Source of the DNA: Pseudohoeflea sp964511625
GTDB taxonomy: Bacteria > Pseudomonadota > Alphaproteobacteria > Rhizobiales > Rhizobiaceae
Assembly: GCA_964511625.1 (NCBI GenBank)
Contig: CAZEJG010000002.1
Coordinates: forward strand, 1 to 64,000
DNA: 64,000 nucleotides
Direction of reading: 5' to 3'
A program made the position numbers and the translations under genes. This document shows, piece after piece, positions 52,447-62,381 of this stretch (position 1 is its first letter; every line of letters begins with the position of its first letter). The notes below the pieces were generated by a model. It was not told the origin of the DNA. It made no database searches and worked only from the letters and a program-made list of their open reading frames with translations.

Positions 52447-54753
52447 ATGCTTTTCAAATCGGCGACGGCGAGGAACGTTTTCTCGATTGCCGCTTGCGGC
52501 GTGCTGGCGACGCTGGCAACGTCCGGGGTGCTCATCTATTTCACGTACAAGGACATTCGAGCAAGCAGCCTCGACAGACTGGTGCTGACGGCGCAGGCGG
52601 AAGCTGAGGGGGTGGCCGGCGACCTGAACGCCCAGCTCGAACTCGTCAATTCGCTCGATACTGTGCTGAAATCGATGAAACAGACCGGCCGCGCCGACCG
52701 TGACGCAGCCGATTCGACACTCAAGGCCATGCTTGAAGCCAACACCGACATTCTTGCGACCTGGACGGCGTGGGAACCGAACGCATTCGACGGTGAGGAT
52801 GGTCGCTACGTCGACACGGACGGCACCGACGCGACCGGCCGGTACATTCCATACTGGGTGCGCAGTGGCGACAAGATCATCCGCGAGCCGTTGATCGATT
52901 ACACTGTCGATGGCGCCGGCGACTACTACCAGCTCGCTTTCAAGCGCCAGCAGACGGTCGTCCTCGAACCCTATATCTATCCTGTCGGCGGCAAGGACAC
53001 GCTGATCACCACCATCGCCACCCCGATCATGATCGACGGCAAACCGGTCGGCGTAACCGGTATCGACCTCGCGCTTGCCGACTTAAGCGCCTCGGTCGCC
53101 TCGGTCCATCCGATGGAGACCGGCTTCGTCAGCCTGGTGACGGGCAGCGGCGTAATCGTCGGCCATCCCGAGGCCGATTTGGCCGGTAAGAGCCTGGACG
53201 ATGCGGGGGCGGCCACCGACGGCTGGGAAGGTCTGCTCGATCAACCCGACAGCCCGGTTGAAGTGACGTCGGCAGACGGCGTCTCCTATCTCGCGCTGGC
53301 ACACCCGATCAAACTTACGGATGGCGAAACTTGGTATGCCGTGGTGGCCGTGCCTGAGGCTACCGCCTTTGCGCAGCTCTACAGCATGACAAAGATTGCG
53401 GCCCTGACGGTTATCATTGCTGCAGTACTGATGTCCCTTGTCGCGATCCTCATCGCCCGCCGGTTCATGCGTCGGATCTCCAACATCGTCGACGAGACGA
53501 CACAGATCGCCGGCGGTGATCTTGATGTCGTGGTCACGGATCTCGACGTCCAGGACGAAATCGGCGAGATGGCACGGTCGCTCGGCGTGTTGCTCGAATC
53601 CAATCGCGAAAAGGTGCGTCTCGAAGAAGAGGCTGACGCCAATCGCAGCCTGTCGGAGAAGGAACGCATCGAGCGGGAGAAGCAAAAGGCCAAGGAAGCG
53701 GTCGAGGTCCAGTTTGCAGTCGACAGCATCGCAACCGGTCTTTCGAAGCTTTCTGAAGGTGACGTCTCCTACCGTATCGACGAACCTTTTGCCGGTTCAC
53801 TCGACGGCGTGCGCAATGATTTCAACAAGTCTGCCGAAAAGCTGCAGGTCGCTCTCCGGCGCGTCGCTGAAAATGCCCGCGGTATCAACAGTGGTGCTGG
53901 CGAAATCCGGGCTGCGGCCGACGATCTGGCCAAGCGCACCGAACAGCAGGCTGCATCGGTGGAAGAGACCGCCGCCGCCCTCGAAGAGATCACGACGACG
54001 GTGCGGGATTCGGCTGAGCGCGCCCGGGAGGCGGGAGACCTTGTTTCGCGCGCGAAGAGCGGAGCGGAAAAATCAGGCGAAATCGTGCGTCGGGCGGTTT
54101 CCGCAATGGAGAAAATCGAAAAGTCGTCGTCCGAGATCTCCAACATCATCACCGTGATCGACGAGATCGCCTTCCAGACGAATCTTTTGGCTTTGAATGC
54201 CGGCGTCGAGGCGGCGCGCGCGGGTGAGGCAGGCAAGGGTTTTGCCGTCGTCGCTCAGGAGGTGCGCGAACTGGCTCAGCGCTCCGCCGAAGCCGCCAAG
54301 GAGATCAAGTCGCTCATCCTGACATCCGGTGAGCAGGTGGGTGAGGGCGTTCAACTGGTCGGCGAAACCGGCCGCTCGCTCGAGATTATTGTCGCCGAAG
54401 TGCAGGAGATCAACCGCCACGTCGCCGCGATCGTGGAGGGCGCGCAGGAACAGTCTTCAGGGCTTCAGCAAATCAACACGGCCGTCAATCAGATGGACCA
54501 GGACACCCAGAAGAATGCTGCGATGGTGGAGCAGACCACCGCAGCCAGCCATGGTCTGGCGCAGGAAGCAGCGTCGCTGAACAAGCTTCTGGAACTCTTC
54601 AGGATCGAAGACACGGGGCAGGTCTCACACTGCCCGGAAAGCACCAAGTCCGCTCCGGTCTCGCCGGCTCGCGCCCTGGGTCGCAGGGTGGCGGCAGCCT
54701 TTTCGGGCAACGCGGCGATCGATACCTCGTCGGAATCCTGGCAAGAATTCTAA
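52447..54753 (+). CDS. Methyl-accepting chemotaxis protein with dCache sensor
   Basis: 768 residues. Membrane span about 12-33, a large extracellular double-Cache domain (GRYIPYWVRSGDKI, IDYTVDGAGDYYQLA, ATPIMIDGKPVGVTGIDLAL), a second span about 315-335, HAMP, then the methyl-accepting domain with the same DEIAFQTNLLALNAGVEAAR hairpin. It ends SWQEF, again an xWxxF CheR-binding tail. Start at ATG 52447 with GGGGG upstream. dCache domains often bind amino acids or quaternary amines; the ligand is not determined. Confidence 0.93.
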   Translation: MLFKSATARNVFSIAACGVLATLATSGVLIYFTYKDIRASSLDRLVLTAQAEAEGVAGDLNAQLELVNSLDTVLKSMKQTGRADRDAADSTLKAMLEANTDILATWTAWEPNAFDGEDGRYVDTDGTDATGRYIPYWVRSGDKIIREPLIDYTVDGAGDYYQLAFKRQQTVVLEPYIYPVGGKDTLITTIATPIMIDGKPVGVTGIDLALADLSASVASVHPMETGFVSLVTGSGVIVGHPEADLAGKSLDDAGAATDGWEGLLDQPDSPVEVTSADGVSYLALAHPIKLTDGETWYAVVAVPEATAFAQLYSMTKIAALTVIIAAVLMSLVAILIARRFMRRISNIVDETTQIAGGDLDVVVTDLDVQDEIGEMARSLGVLLESNREKVRLEEEADANRSLSEKERIEREKQKAKEAVEVQFAVDSIATGLSKLSEGDVSYRIDEPFAGSLDGVRNDFNKSAEKLQVALRRVAENARGINSGAGEIRAAADDLAKRTEQQAASVEETAAALEEITTTVRDSAERAREAGDLVSRAKSGAEKSGEIVRRAVSAMEKIEKSSSEISNIITVIDEIAFQTNLLALNAGVEAARAGEAGKGFAVVAQEVRELAQRSAEAAKEIKSLILTSGEQVGEGVQLVGETGRSLEIIVAEVQEINRHVAAIVEGAQEQSSGLQQINTAVNQMDQDTQKNAAMVEQTTAASHGLAQEAASLNKLLELFRIEDTGQVSHCPESTKSAPVSPARALGRRVAAAFSGNAAIDTSSESWQEF

Positions 54754-54782
54754 TTCAAACGTATCTGACCGCGGCAAAACAG

Positions 54783-54806
54783 AAACGGCTGCTTCGGCAG
54801 CCGTTT
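54783..54806 (+). terminator. Rho-independent terminator after chemoreceptor 2
   Basis: AAACGGCTGC / GCAGCCGTTT 10-bp stem with TTCG loop and T-run, between convergent genes. Its stem is the chemoreceptor 1 terminator with the CAGC/CTGC order reversed. Confidence 0.92.
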
Positions 54807-54823
54807 TTTTCGGTATGCCTTCC

Positions 54824-56425
54824 TTACCACGTCCCTTCCGGCGCGTAGACGAAGCGGGTGAAATCAGCGGTCCTGGCGAGGCCTGTGGTATCAAAGGCGA
54901 GCATGCCGACGAAGGCGCCGGTGAAAGAGCCGTGCTCGCCGCGACCGCCTTCGTCGGAGATGACGCTGGCATCGAGCGGGGGTCCGAGCGGGTTCCAGTC
55001 GCCGCCGTCCTGCCGGTAGAGGAACTGCTGGCTGGCGCCGTCGACCTCGACTGCGAGATCGACCGGACCGTCCGCGATCGCCACCACCTCGCCAGGGAAG
55101 GACAAACGGCCGTCCGGCCAGTCGCCGGGGCAGGAGAGGATGCGCAGGCAACGGCCGAGATCCTCGCGCCACGTCACGCAGGCGAAATGGAACTTGTGAC
55201 GGTTGTAATAGGTCGTCAGCCCCGCGGCCTGCTGATAGGTTTCCGGTTCGAAGTTTTCGAGCTGTGTTTCGACGCGGTAAGCCAGATGCTCCTGGCGGCG
55301 AGCGACGAGGGATTGCTCGTACCAGCTGCCGACACTCTCGCGGCCGATCAGCCTTAGGGCGCTACCGGTCAGGGTGAACAGTCGCTCAGGGTAGGGGGTG
55401 CGCAGCCACTGGAATTCTTGGGGCAGTTCAGCGCCGGTAAAGTCGCGTTCGACACGTTCCAGTGCACGTGGCGTCGCGTCGGTCGGAGCGGGCACATCGA
55501 GCGCCGGCAATGGTGCGTTTTCCGCGAGATAGAGCCAGCCGTCGTCGCGCCATTCGCATTTCTGGATTGCGGTCTCTCGTCCGAGCGGAGAGAAGCGGCC
55601 GGGCAGCGGGCGCGAACAGAGATGGGTGTGGTAGACCGCGCCGTCCGGCGTCTCGACGATCTGGCCGTGACCGGCGCGCTGCAATGGATTGGCCGGTGCA
55701 TCCTTGGCGGTGATCACGTGGACGTCCGGATGCATCTCGTAAGGCCCGGTGATCTCGCGCGAGCGGGCCATGGTGACGGCGTGGTCGTAGCCGGTGCCGC
55801 CCTCGGCCACGGTGAGATAGTACCAGCCGTCGCGCTTGTGGAGATGCGGCCCCTCGGTCAATCCATGGGGACTGCCGGCAAAAATCTTCTTCGGCTTGCC
55901 GATGAGGCCCGTCTCCGGCGTCCACTCCTGCAGGAGGATGCCGTCGAAGGCCGGGTGCTTGGGCGCGCCGCCGACGGAATCCGAGATGTGGTTCCATTGC
56001 AGCACGAGATACCATTTGCGGCCGTCGTCATCGTGGAAGAGCGAGGGGTCGAAGCCGTGCGAACTGACATGGACCGGATCGCTCCACGGCCCCTCGATGG
56101 AAGGGGCGGTGACGATGTAGTTGTGGGCGTCCTTGAAGTTTCCGTCGAGCCGTTTGACGTCGGTGTAGACGAGCCAGAACCTGTCGTCGGCGTAGCTCAG
56201 GCAGGGTGCCCAGATGCCGCAGCTGTCGGGATTGCCGCGCATGTCGAGCTGGCTGGCGCGGTCGAGCGGGCGGCAGGCGAGGTCCCAGTTGACCAGATCG
56301 CGCGAGCGGTGGATCTGCACGCCCGGATACCATTCGAAGGTCGAGGTGGCGATGAAGTACTCCTCGCCGACGCGGCAGATCGAGGGATCGGGGTTGAAGC
56401 CCGGCAGGATCGGGTTGCGGATCAT
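54824..56425 (-). CDS. Glycoside hydrolase family 43 (beta-xylosidase/arabinosidase type)
   Basis: 533 residues. A five-bladed propeller with the GH43 acids visible: Asp13 in GFNPDPSI, the Asp in HGFDPSLFHD and the Glu in LTEGPHLH; a C-terminal beta-sandwich (GSWYEQSLVARRQEHL onward) completes the xylosidase architecture. There is no signal peptide, so it acts on imported oligosaccharides. Its start overlaps the aldo/keto reductase stop (ATGA). It is the last gene of the sugar operon. Confidence 0.92.
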   Translation of the reverse strand: MIRNPILPGFNPDPSICRVGEEYFIATSTFEWYPGVQIHRSRDLVNWDLACRPLDRASQLDMRGNPDSCGIWAPCLSYADDRFWLVYTDVKRLDGNFKDAHNYIVTAPSIEGPWSDPVHVSSHGFDPSLFHDDDGRKWYLVLQWNHISDSVGGAPKHPAFDGILLQEWTPETGLIGKPKKIFAGSPHGLTEGPHLHKRDGWYYLTVAEGGTGYDHAVTMARSREITGPYEMHPDVHVITAKDAPANPLQRAGHGQIVETPDGAVYHTHLCSRPLPGRFSPLGRETAIQKCEWRDDGWLYLAENAPLPALDVPAPTDATPRALERVERDFTGAELPQEFQWLRTPYPERLFTLTGSALRLIGRESVGSWYEQSLVARRQEHLAYRVETQLENFEPETYQQAAGLTTYYNRHKFHFACVTWREDLGRCLRILSCPGDWPDGRLSFPGEVVAIADGPVDLAVEVDGASQQFLYRQDGGDWNPLGPPLDASVISDEGGRGEHGSFTGAFVGMLAFDTTGLARTADFTRFVYAPEGTW

Positions 56426-57468
56426 GTGCGGCTCGGTCCCTTCCGTTCGGCAGAGGCGGCCCAGAGGTTGATGTCGGCCTCGCGGGTGGTATCGCGGATT
56501 TCTGCGAGTTCCGCCTCGCTGAAATCGAGATTGTCGATGGCGGCCACGCAATCGCGGATCTGCTCCGGGCGCGAGGCGCCGATCAGCGCAGTGGTGACCC
56601 GGCCCTTGCGCAGCACCCAGGCGAGTGCGAGCTGGGCAAGTGACTGGCCGCGGCGCCCGGCGATCTCGTTGAGGGCGCGGATGGTGGCGAGGTTCTCTTC
56701 GCTCAGGAACTCGGTCCTGAGCGACTTGCCCTGGCTGGCGCGGCTGCCTTCCGGGATGCCGCCCAGATACTTGTCGGTGAGCATGCCCTGGGCCAGCGGC
56801 GAGAAGGCGATAGAGCCGATTCCCAGATCCTCGAGCGTGTCGAGCAGGCCGTCGTCCTCGACCCAGCGGTTGATCATCGAATAGCTCGGCTGGTGGATGA
56901 GGCAGGGGGTGCCGAGTTCCCTGAGGATGGCGGCGGCCTCGCGCGTGCGCTGGGAATTGTAGGAGGAAATGCCGACATAGAGCGCCCGGCCGGAGCGGAC
57001 GATATGGTCGAGCGCCATCATCGTCTCCTCGAGCGGCGTGTCCGGGTCGAAGCGATGGGAATAGAAGATATCGACATAGTCGAGCCCCATCCGCTTCAGG
57101 GACTGGTCGCAGGAGGCAACCAGATATTTGCGGCTTCCCCATTCGCCGTAGGGTCCCGGCCACATGCCGTACCCCGCCTTGGACGAGATGATCATCTCGT
57201 CCCGGTACGGCGCGAAATCGGTGCGCAGCATCTCGCCGAAGGCGCTTTCGGCGGCACCGGGTTTCGGGCCGTAATTGTTGGCGAGATCGAAATGGGTGAT
57301 GCCGAGATCGAAGGCGGTGCGGGCGAGCGCCAGCTTGGTGTCGTGCGGTGTGTCGTCACCGAAATTGTGCCACAGCCCCAGCGATATGGCGGGCAGTTTG
57401 AGCCCCGACCGCCCGCATCGGCGGTAGGGCATTTTCTCGTAGCGATCGTCGGCCGCGGTCCAGGTCAT
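56422..57468 (-). CDS. Aldo/keto reductase (YghZ-like)
   Basis: 348 residues. AKR landmarks: HFDLANNYGPKPGAAE with catalytic Asp and Tyr, Lys in ISSKAGYGMWPGPYG, His in YSHRFDPDTP. The YghZ subgroup reduces glyceraldehyde phosphate and other aldehydes with NADPH. Start at ATG 57468; an upstream open frame lacks conservation. Lies 10 bases after the Gfo/Idh/MocA gene. Confidence 0.92.
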   Translation of the reverse strand: MTWTAADDRYEKMPYRRCGRSGLKLPAISLGLWHNFGDDTPHDTKLALARTAFDLGITHFDLANNYGPKPGAAESAFGEMLRTDFAPYRDEMIISSKAGYGMWPGPYGEWGSRKYLVASCDQSLKRMGLDYVDIFYSHRFDPDTPLEETMMALDHIVRSGRALYVGISSYNSQRTREAAAILRELGTPCLIHQPSYSMINRWVEDDGLLDTLEDLGIGSIAFSPLAQGMLTDKYLGGIPEGSRASQGKSLRTEFLSEENLATIRALNEIAGRRGQSLAQLALAWVLRKGRVTTALIGASRPEQIRDCVAAIDNLDFSEAELAEIRDTTREADINLWAASAERKGPSRT

Positions 57469-57478
57469 GGGGTCGTCC

Positions 57479-58600
57479 TTACACCAGAAGCGCCTTCGCC
57501 GCATCGGGATCGAGTGGGGCCGGGCGCTTGCAAGTCGTCGAGATGTCGATGAACCGCCCCTTCTCCCCGGATTCAAGGATGGCGGTCATCACGTCGACAA
57601 CGTGGAGCGCGAATTCCAGCGAGCAGCGATGCGGACGGTTTTCGAGAATGGCGACCCCCATGTCGGCCAAGCCGGCGGTGCGGTAGTTGGCGAAGGTCCG
57701 GTCATTGGCGCGACTGAAGGGGTGATCCCACTTTTCCGCGATATTGACGAAACCCGCCTGCCGGGTCATGCGCACCTCGCCGCCGAAGAAATTCGGATCG
57801 GGAACGTGCAGCGTGCCCTCGCGTCCGTAGAGCTCCATGTTGGAATGGCCGTGCTCCCAGACGTCCCAGCTGGCGCAATAGGTGACCTGGGCGCCGGAGT
57901 GGAACTGCAGGAGGGCGTGGATCGTGGTCGGGGTCTCGACCTTGATCTTCTCGCCATGGCGCGGCTGCGAGGTGATGGTGCGTTCCTCCGAGCCCATCGA
58001 GCTCATGGCCGCGACCCGCTTTACCGGGCCGAGAAGCTGGACCAGATTGGAGACATAATAGGGGCCAAGGTCGAGGATGGGGCCGCCGCCCGGCTGAAAG
58101 AAGAAGTCCGGGTTGGGGTGCCACATCTCCATGCCCGGGCTCTGGACGAAGCAGGTGCCCGAGGTGACCGCACCGATGGCCTCGCTGTCGACCAGCCGGC
58201 GGGCGAGCTGGTGCGCGCCGCCCATGAAGGTGTCGGGCGCCGAGCCGATGCGGAGGTTCTTTTCGGCCGCGATCTTTGCCAGTTCCTGGCCTTCCTCGAC
58301 CGAGAGCACGAAGGGCTTTTCGGAATAGACGTGCTTGCCCGCCTGCAGGATCTTCTTGGAGACCTCGAAATGGGCGGCGGGGATGGTGAGGTTGACGATG
58401 ATGTCGATGTCGTCGGCGGCCAGAAGCGCCTCTACGCTCATCGCCTCGAGGCCGAATTCCTCGGCGCGGGCCTTCGCCGCCTTTTGATCGAGGTCGGCGC
58501 AGGCGCGGATCTTGATGCCGCGGAAGAGAGGGGCGAGGCGCATGTAGGCGGCGGAGATGTTGCCGCAGCCGATGATGCCGATTGCAAGTGTGTCAGCCAT
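57479..58600 (-). CDS. Gfo/Idh/MocA-family sugar dehydrogenase
   Basis: 373 residues. N-terminal Rossmann motif GIIGCGNIS and the diagnostic EKPF (in VYSEKPFVLS), then the alpha/beta C-terminal domain with GGGPILDLGPYYV. Oxidises or epimerises a sugar or inositol-type substrate with NAD(P). Start at ATG 58600. The isomerase gene precedes it by 8 bases. Confidence 0.92.
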   Translation of the reverse strand: MADTLAIGIIGCGNISAAYMRLAPLFRGIKIRACADLDQKAAKARAEEFGLEAMSVEALLAADDIDIIVNLTIPAAHFEVSKKILQAGKHVYSEKPFVLSVEEGQELAKIAAEKNLRIGSAPDTFMGGAHQLARRLVDSEAIGAVTSGTCFVQSPGMEMWHPNPDFFFQPGGGPILDLGPYYVSNLVQLLGPVKRVAAMSSMGSEERTITSQPRHGEKIKVETPTTIHALLQFHSGAQVTYCASWDVWEHGHSNMELYGREGTLHVPDPNFFGGEVRMTRQAGFVNIAEKWDHPFSRANDRTFANYRTAGLADMGVAILENRPHRCSLEFALHVVDVMTAILESGEKGRFIDISTTCKRPAPLDPDAAKALLV

Positions 58601-58608
58601 GGCGATGC

Positions 58609-59355
58609 TCAGAGGTTCTTGAAGGTATCGATGGACCGGGTGGCGAAACGCTTCACGTCGGCCGGCTTGTCGTGCTCCATGACGAAGAGATCGACGCCCG
58701 CCTTGCGCAGCGCGGCGGTGATCGTCTTCCAGTCCATGGTGCCGTGCCCGACATCGGCCCAGCCGTCCTCGTCCGCATTCTCGCCCTCGGGCGCGATGTC
58801 TTTCACGTGGGCGGTGGTGATGCGGTCGGCATAGCGCTCGATCCAGTCGAGCGGGTTCTGTCCGCCGCGTACGATCCAGGCAATGTCGGCTTCCCATTCG
58901 ATCGCGGGTGCCGTTTCGAGGATGATGTCCATAGGCAGCGGGCCTCCACCGGACGAAGCAAACTCGAAATCGTGATTGTGCCAGCCGAAGCGGATGCCGG
59001 CGTCGCGGACCCTGGTGCCGACCGTTTCCAGCCGCTTACCGACGGCACGCCAGCCGTCCGCGTCCAACTTGCGCTGTTCCGGCGGAAGGGCCGGGCAGAA
59101 CAGGCGCTCGATGCCGAGCGTCTTCGCGATATCGAGCACCTTGGGCATGTCGTTCTCGAAGGTTTCCAGCGGGAAGACGTGGCCCGAAGGCATCTTCAGC
59201 CCGTGCTCGTCGAGCAGTGCACGAAAGGCTGAGGGGTCGTCGTAATTGCCGCCGAAGCCCTCGACCTGGGTGTAGCCGAGGCCGGCGAGCATTTCGATCA
59301 CCTCCGGCCAGGGGGTGAATTCGCGGGCGGAATAGAGCTGGAATGAGAGGTCCAT
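58609..59355 (-). CDS. Sugar phosphate isomerase/epimerase (xylose isomerase-like TIM barrel)
   Basis: 248 residues. TIM-barrel metal-site residues in EGFGGNY, WHNHDFEF, EADIAWI and HVKDIAPEGE. Such proteins act as ketose/aldose isomerases or with Gfo/Idh/MocA partners in oxidation-isomerisation of sugars, which fits its neighbour. Substrate not defined. Confidence 0.9.
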   Translation of the reverse strand: MDLSFQLYSAREFTPWPEVIEMLAGLGYTQVEGFGGNYDDPSAFRALLDEHGLKMPSGHVFPLETFENDMPKVLDIAKTLGIERLFCPALPPEQRKLDADGWRAVGKRLETVGTRVRDAGIRFGWHNHDFEFASSGGGPLPMDIILETAPAIEWEADIAWIVRGGQNPLDWIERYADRITTAHVKDIAPEGENADEDGWADVGHGTMDWKTITAALRKAGVDLFVMEHDKPADVKRFATRSIDTFKNL

Positions 59356-59398
59356 CGTCGCTTGCTTTCCTTGGAAGTGATCGGGTGAGGAACGGAGA

Positions 59399-60478
59399 TT
59401 AGATCCGTTCTTCCGTTTTTTCGTCGAAGAGGTGGGCGCGGGCCGGATCGAAGCCGATGGTCAGCTTGTCGCCGGCCCTGACGGAGGCCTGGCCGTCCAT
59501 GCGGATCCAGAAGAGCTGGCCGAGCGCGTTGACGCGGGCGAGGGTGTCGGAGCCGAGCGGCTCGACGAGCTCGATCTCGGCGTCGAGGGTGACGGGCAGG
59601 CCTGCCGCAGCCTCGCCGTTGGCGATGTGCTCTGGACGGATGCCGAGCCAGGCCGCGCCCTCCCGCGGGCCGGCGTCGGTATACTCATACCCCTCGAGCG
59701 GCATCGTCGCGCCGTCCGTGACGAAGCGCCCGCCTTCGAGATTACCCTGGATGAAGTTCATCGACGGCGAGCCGATGAAACCGGCCACATATTTGTTGAT
59801 CGGCCGCAGATAGATCTCGTTGGGCGTGGCGAGCTGCATGATGGAGCCGCCGCGCATGATGGCGATGCGGTCGGCGAGCGTCATCGCCTCGGTCTGGTCG
59901 TGGGTGACGTAGATCATCGTGTTGTGCAGCTTCTGGTGCAGCTGCTTGATCTCGACGCGCAGGTCGGCGCGGAGCTTGGCATCGAGATTGGACAGGGGCT
60001 CGTCGAAGAGGAAGACGTCGACATCGCGGACGAGCGCCCTGCCGATGGCGGCGCGCTGGCGCTGGCCGCCGGACAGTGCTGCGGGCTTGCGGTCGAGAAG
60101 CGGCTCGATTTGCAGCACCTGAGCGGCGCGGGCGATCCGTTCCTCGATCTCGGCCTTGGAGACGCCGGCATTCTTCAGTCCGAAGCTGAGATTGCCCTTG
60201 ATCGTCATCTGCGGGTAGAGCGCATAGCTCTGGAACACCATGCCGATCCCGCGTTCGGAGGGCTGTTCCCAGGTGACGTTGCGGCCGCCGATGAAGATCT
60301 GTCCTTCGGTGACGTCGAGCAGGCCGGCGATGCAGTTGAGAAGCGTCGACTTCCCGCAGCCCGACGAGCCGAGAAGGACGAGAAACTCGCCCTTGCCGAC
60401 GTCGAGATCGAGGTTCTTGAGAACCCTCAGCGCCCCGAAATCGAGCGAGAGGTTACGGATGGAGATACTCGGTTCCAT
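59399..60478 (-). CDS. ABC transporter ATPase (MalK/UgpC-like)
   Basis: 359 residues: Walker A GSSGCGKS, signature LSGGQRQR, Walker B FLFDEPLSNLD, VTHDQTEAMT and the TOBE-type end GIRPEHIA / GFDPARAHLFDEKT. Energises the sugar importer encoded by the two upstream permease genes. Confidence 0.92.
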   Translation of the reverse strand: MEPSISIRNLSLDFGALRVLKNLDLDVGKGEFLVLLGSSGCGKSTLLNCIAGLLDVTEGQIFIGGRNVTWEQPSERGIGMVFQSYALYPQMTIKGNLSFGLKNAGVSKAEIEERIARAAQVLQIEPLLDRKPAALSGGQRQRAAIGRALVRDVDVFLFDEPLSNLDAKLRADLRVEIKQLHQKLHNTMIYVTHDQTEAMTLADRIAIMRGGSIMQLATPNEIYLRPINKYVAGFIGSPSMNFIQGNLEGGRFVTDGATMPLEGYEYTDAGPREGAAWLGIRPEHIANGEAAAGLPVTLDAEIELVEPLGSDTLARVNALGQLFWIRMDGQASVRAGDKLTIGFDPARAHLFDEKTEERI

Positions 60479-60488
60479 ATGTTCGCCT

Positions 60489-61415
60489 TCAGCCTTTCAC
60501 AGCCCCGGCGGCGATGCCGCGGACGAAGAGCTTTCCTGAGATGAAGTAGATGACCAGAGGCACCAGACCGGTGAGAAGGGTGGCCGCCATGTTGACGTTG
60601 TATTCCTTCACGCCCTGCACCGAATTGACGATGTTGTTGAGCTGGACGGTCATCGGATAGGTGTCGGGGCGCGTATAGACGACGCCGAAGAGGAAATCGT
60701 TCCAGATGCCGGTGACCTGGATGATCATGGCGACGACGAAGATCGGCAGGCTCATCGGCAGCATGATCTTCAGATAGATCGTCCAGAATCCCGCACCGTC
60801 GACGCGGGCCGCCTTGAACAGTTCCTCGGGGATCGAGGAGAAGTAGTTGCGGAACAGGAGCGTCAGGATCGGCATGCCGAAGACGGTGTGCACCAGCACC
60901 AATCCGCCGAGCGTGCCGTAGATGCCCATCTCGCGCAGGATGATGACCATCGGATAGAGCATCACCTGGTAGGGGATGAAAGCACCGAAGATCAGGATGG
61001 TGAAGAAGATATCCGCGCCCTTGAAGCGCCAGTTGGCGAGCGCGTAACCGTTCACACTGGCAATGATGATCGAGATGATCACCGATGGAACGGTAATGAT
61101 CACCGAATTCCAGAAGCCGCGCGAGAGGCCGTCGCAGTTGAGGCCGGTACAGGCTTCCGCCCAGGCCTTGACCCAGGGCTGGAAGGTGATCTCCATCGGC
61201 GGGGCGAAGATGTTGCCCATGCGGATTTCGGGCATGCCCTTGAGCGATGTGACGACCATAACGTAGAGCGGCAGCAGATAATACACCGATACCAGGATCA
61301 GCGTGCCGTAGATGAAGATGTTGCGGCGGGAGAACCGCCGGCGCGGCCGGGGCCCGCTTGGCCCATGCTCGTCGCTCACCTGTCCGTAGAGCGTGATTCC
61401 GGTCGGATCAACCAC
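60489..61415 (-). CDS. Sugar ABC transporter permease (MalG-like)
   Basis: 308 residues. An Arg/Pro-rich leader precedes about six membrane spans; EAA loop KAARVDGAGFWTIYLKIMLP and the C-terminal FVRGIAAGAVKG. The GTG start at 61415 overlaps the upstream permease end by 8 bases. Confidence 0.88.
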   Translation of the reverse strand: MVDPTGITLYGQVSDEHGPSGPRPRRRFSRRNIFIYGTLILVSVYYLLPLYVMVVTSLKGMPEIRMGNIFAPPMEITFQPWVKAWAEACTGLNCDGLSRGFWNSVIITVPSVIISIIIASVNGYALANWRFKGADIFFTILIFGAFIPYQVMLYPMVIILREMGIYGTLGGLVLVHTVFGMPILTLLFRNYFSSIPEELFKAARVDGAGFWTIYLKIMLPMSLPIFVVAMIIQVTGIWNDFLFGVVYTRPDTYPMTVQLNNIVNSVQGVKEYNVNMAATLLTGLVPLVIYFISGKLFVRGIAAGAVKG

Positions 61416-62298
61416 GGCGCTTGCCTCCGAATTCGAGATAGGCCCAGGGGATGAGAATGATGGCGACCGTAAGCAGCATCATGGTGGAGGCGGCGAAGCC
61501 CTGGCCGAGATTCTGGCCCAGGAACATCATGTCGTAGACGTATTTCGCCGGCACCTCGGATGCGATGCCCGGCCCGCCGCCGGTCTGGGCGACGACGAGA
61601 TCGTAGACGCGTACGAGGCCCGAGGCGATGATGACGAGAGTGGTGACGAAGACCGGCCGCATCATCGGGATGACGATGAAGATGTAGGTCTTCCAGGCGG
61701 GAATGCCGTCGACCCGCGAAGCCTTCCAGATGTCCTCGTCAATGCCGCGCATGCCGGCGAGCATCAGGCACATGATCAGCCCCGTGCCCTGCCAGAGCCC
61801 GGCGATCAGAATTCCGTAGATGACGATGTCGGCATTGTAGAGCGGATCGAAGTCGAAGCTCGTCCAGCCGAGCCCGCGGATCACCTTGGCGATGCCGAGG
61901 TCGGGGTTGAGGAGCCACTGCCACACGAGCCCCGTAACGATGAAGGACAGGGCGTAGGGGTAGAGCATGATGGAGCGGAAGGTGTTCTCGAACCGGATCT
62001 TCTGGTCGAGTAGGGCGGCGAGAACGAAACCGATGACCAGCGAGAAGATCACCGAGAGAACGCCATAGATGAGCAGGTTCTCGATCGAGATCAGCCAGCG
62101 GTTGGTGTTCCACAGCCGCTCGTACTGGTCGAAGCCGACCCATTTCTCGCGGGGCAGCAGCTTCGAGTTGGTGAAGGAATAGACGATGGTCCAGATCGTC
62201 CCGCCAAAGAAGACGACCATGGCGGTCAGGATCATCGGTACGGATGCGATCTTCGCATTCAGATTGCGGAACACCTGGTTCGGACGTGTGGACGACAT
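61408..62298 (-). CDS. Sugar ABC transporter permease (MalF-like)
   Basis: 296 residues, about six membrane spans, EAA loop KASRVDGIPAWKTYIFIVIP. First permease of the importer, 83 bases after the binding-protein gene. Confidence 0.9.
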   Translation of the reverse strand: MSSTRPNQVFRNLNAKIASVPMILTAMVVFFGGTIWTIVYSFTNSKLLPREKWVGFDQYERLWNTNRWLISIENLLIYGVLSVIFSLVIGFVLAALLDQKIRFENTFRSIMLYPYALSFIVTGLVWQWLLNPDLGIAKVIRGLGWTSFDFDPLYNADIVIYGILIAGLWQGTGLIMCLMLAGMRGIDEDIWKASRVDGIPAWKTYIFIVIPMMRPVFVTTLVIIASGLVRVYDLVVAQTGGGPGIASEVPAKYVYDMMFLGQNLGQGFAASTMMLLTVAIILIPWAYLEFGGKRRG

Positions 62299-62381
62299 CC
62301 CGGGCCTCGTTTCCCGTGGTCAGCATTGCAGCGAGGGCCGCCGGAGGGATGACCTCCGGCGGCCGATGCGGGCCGATCAGG

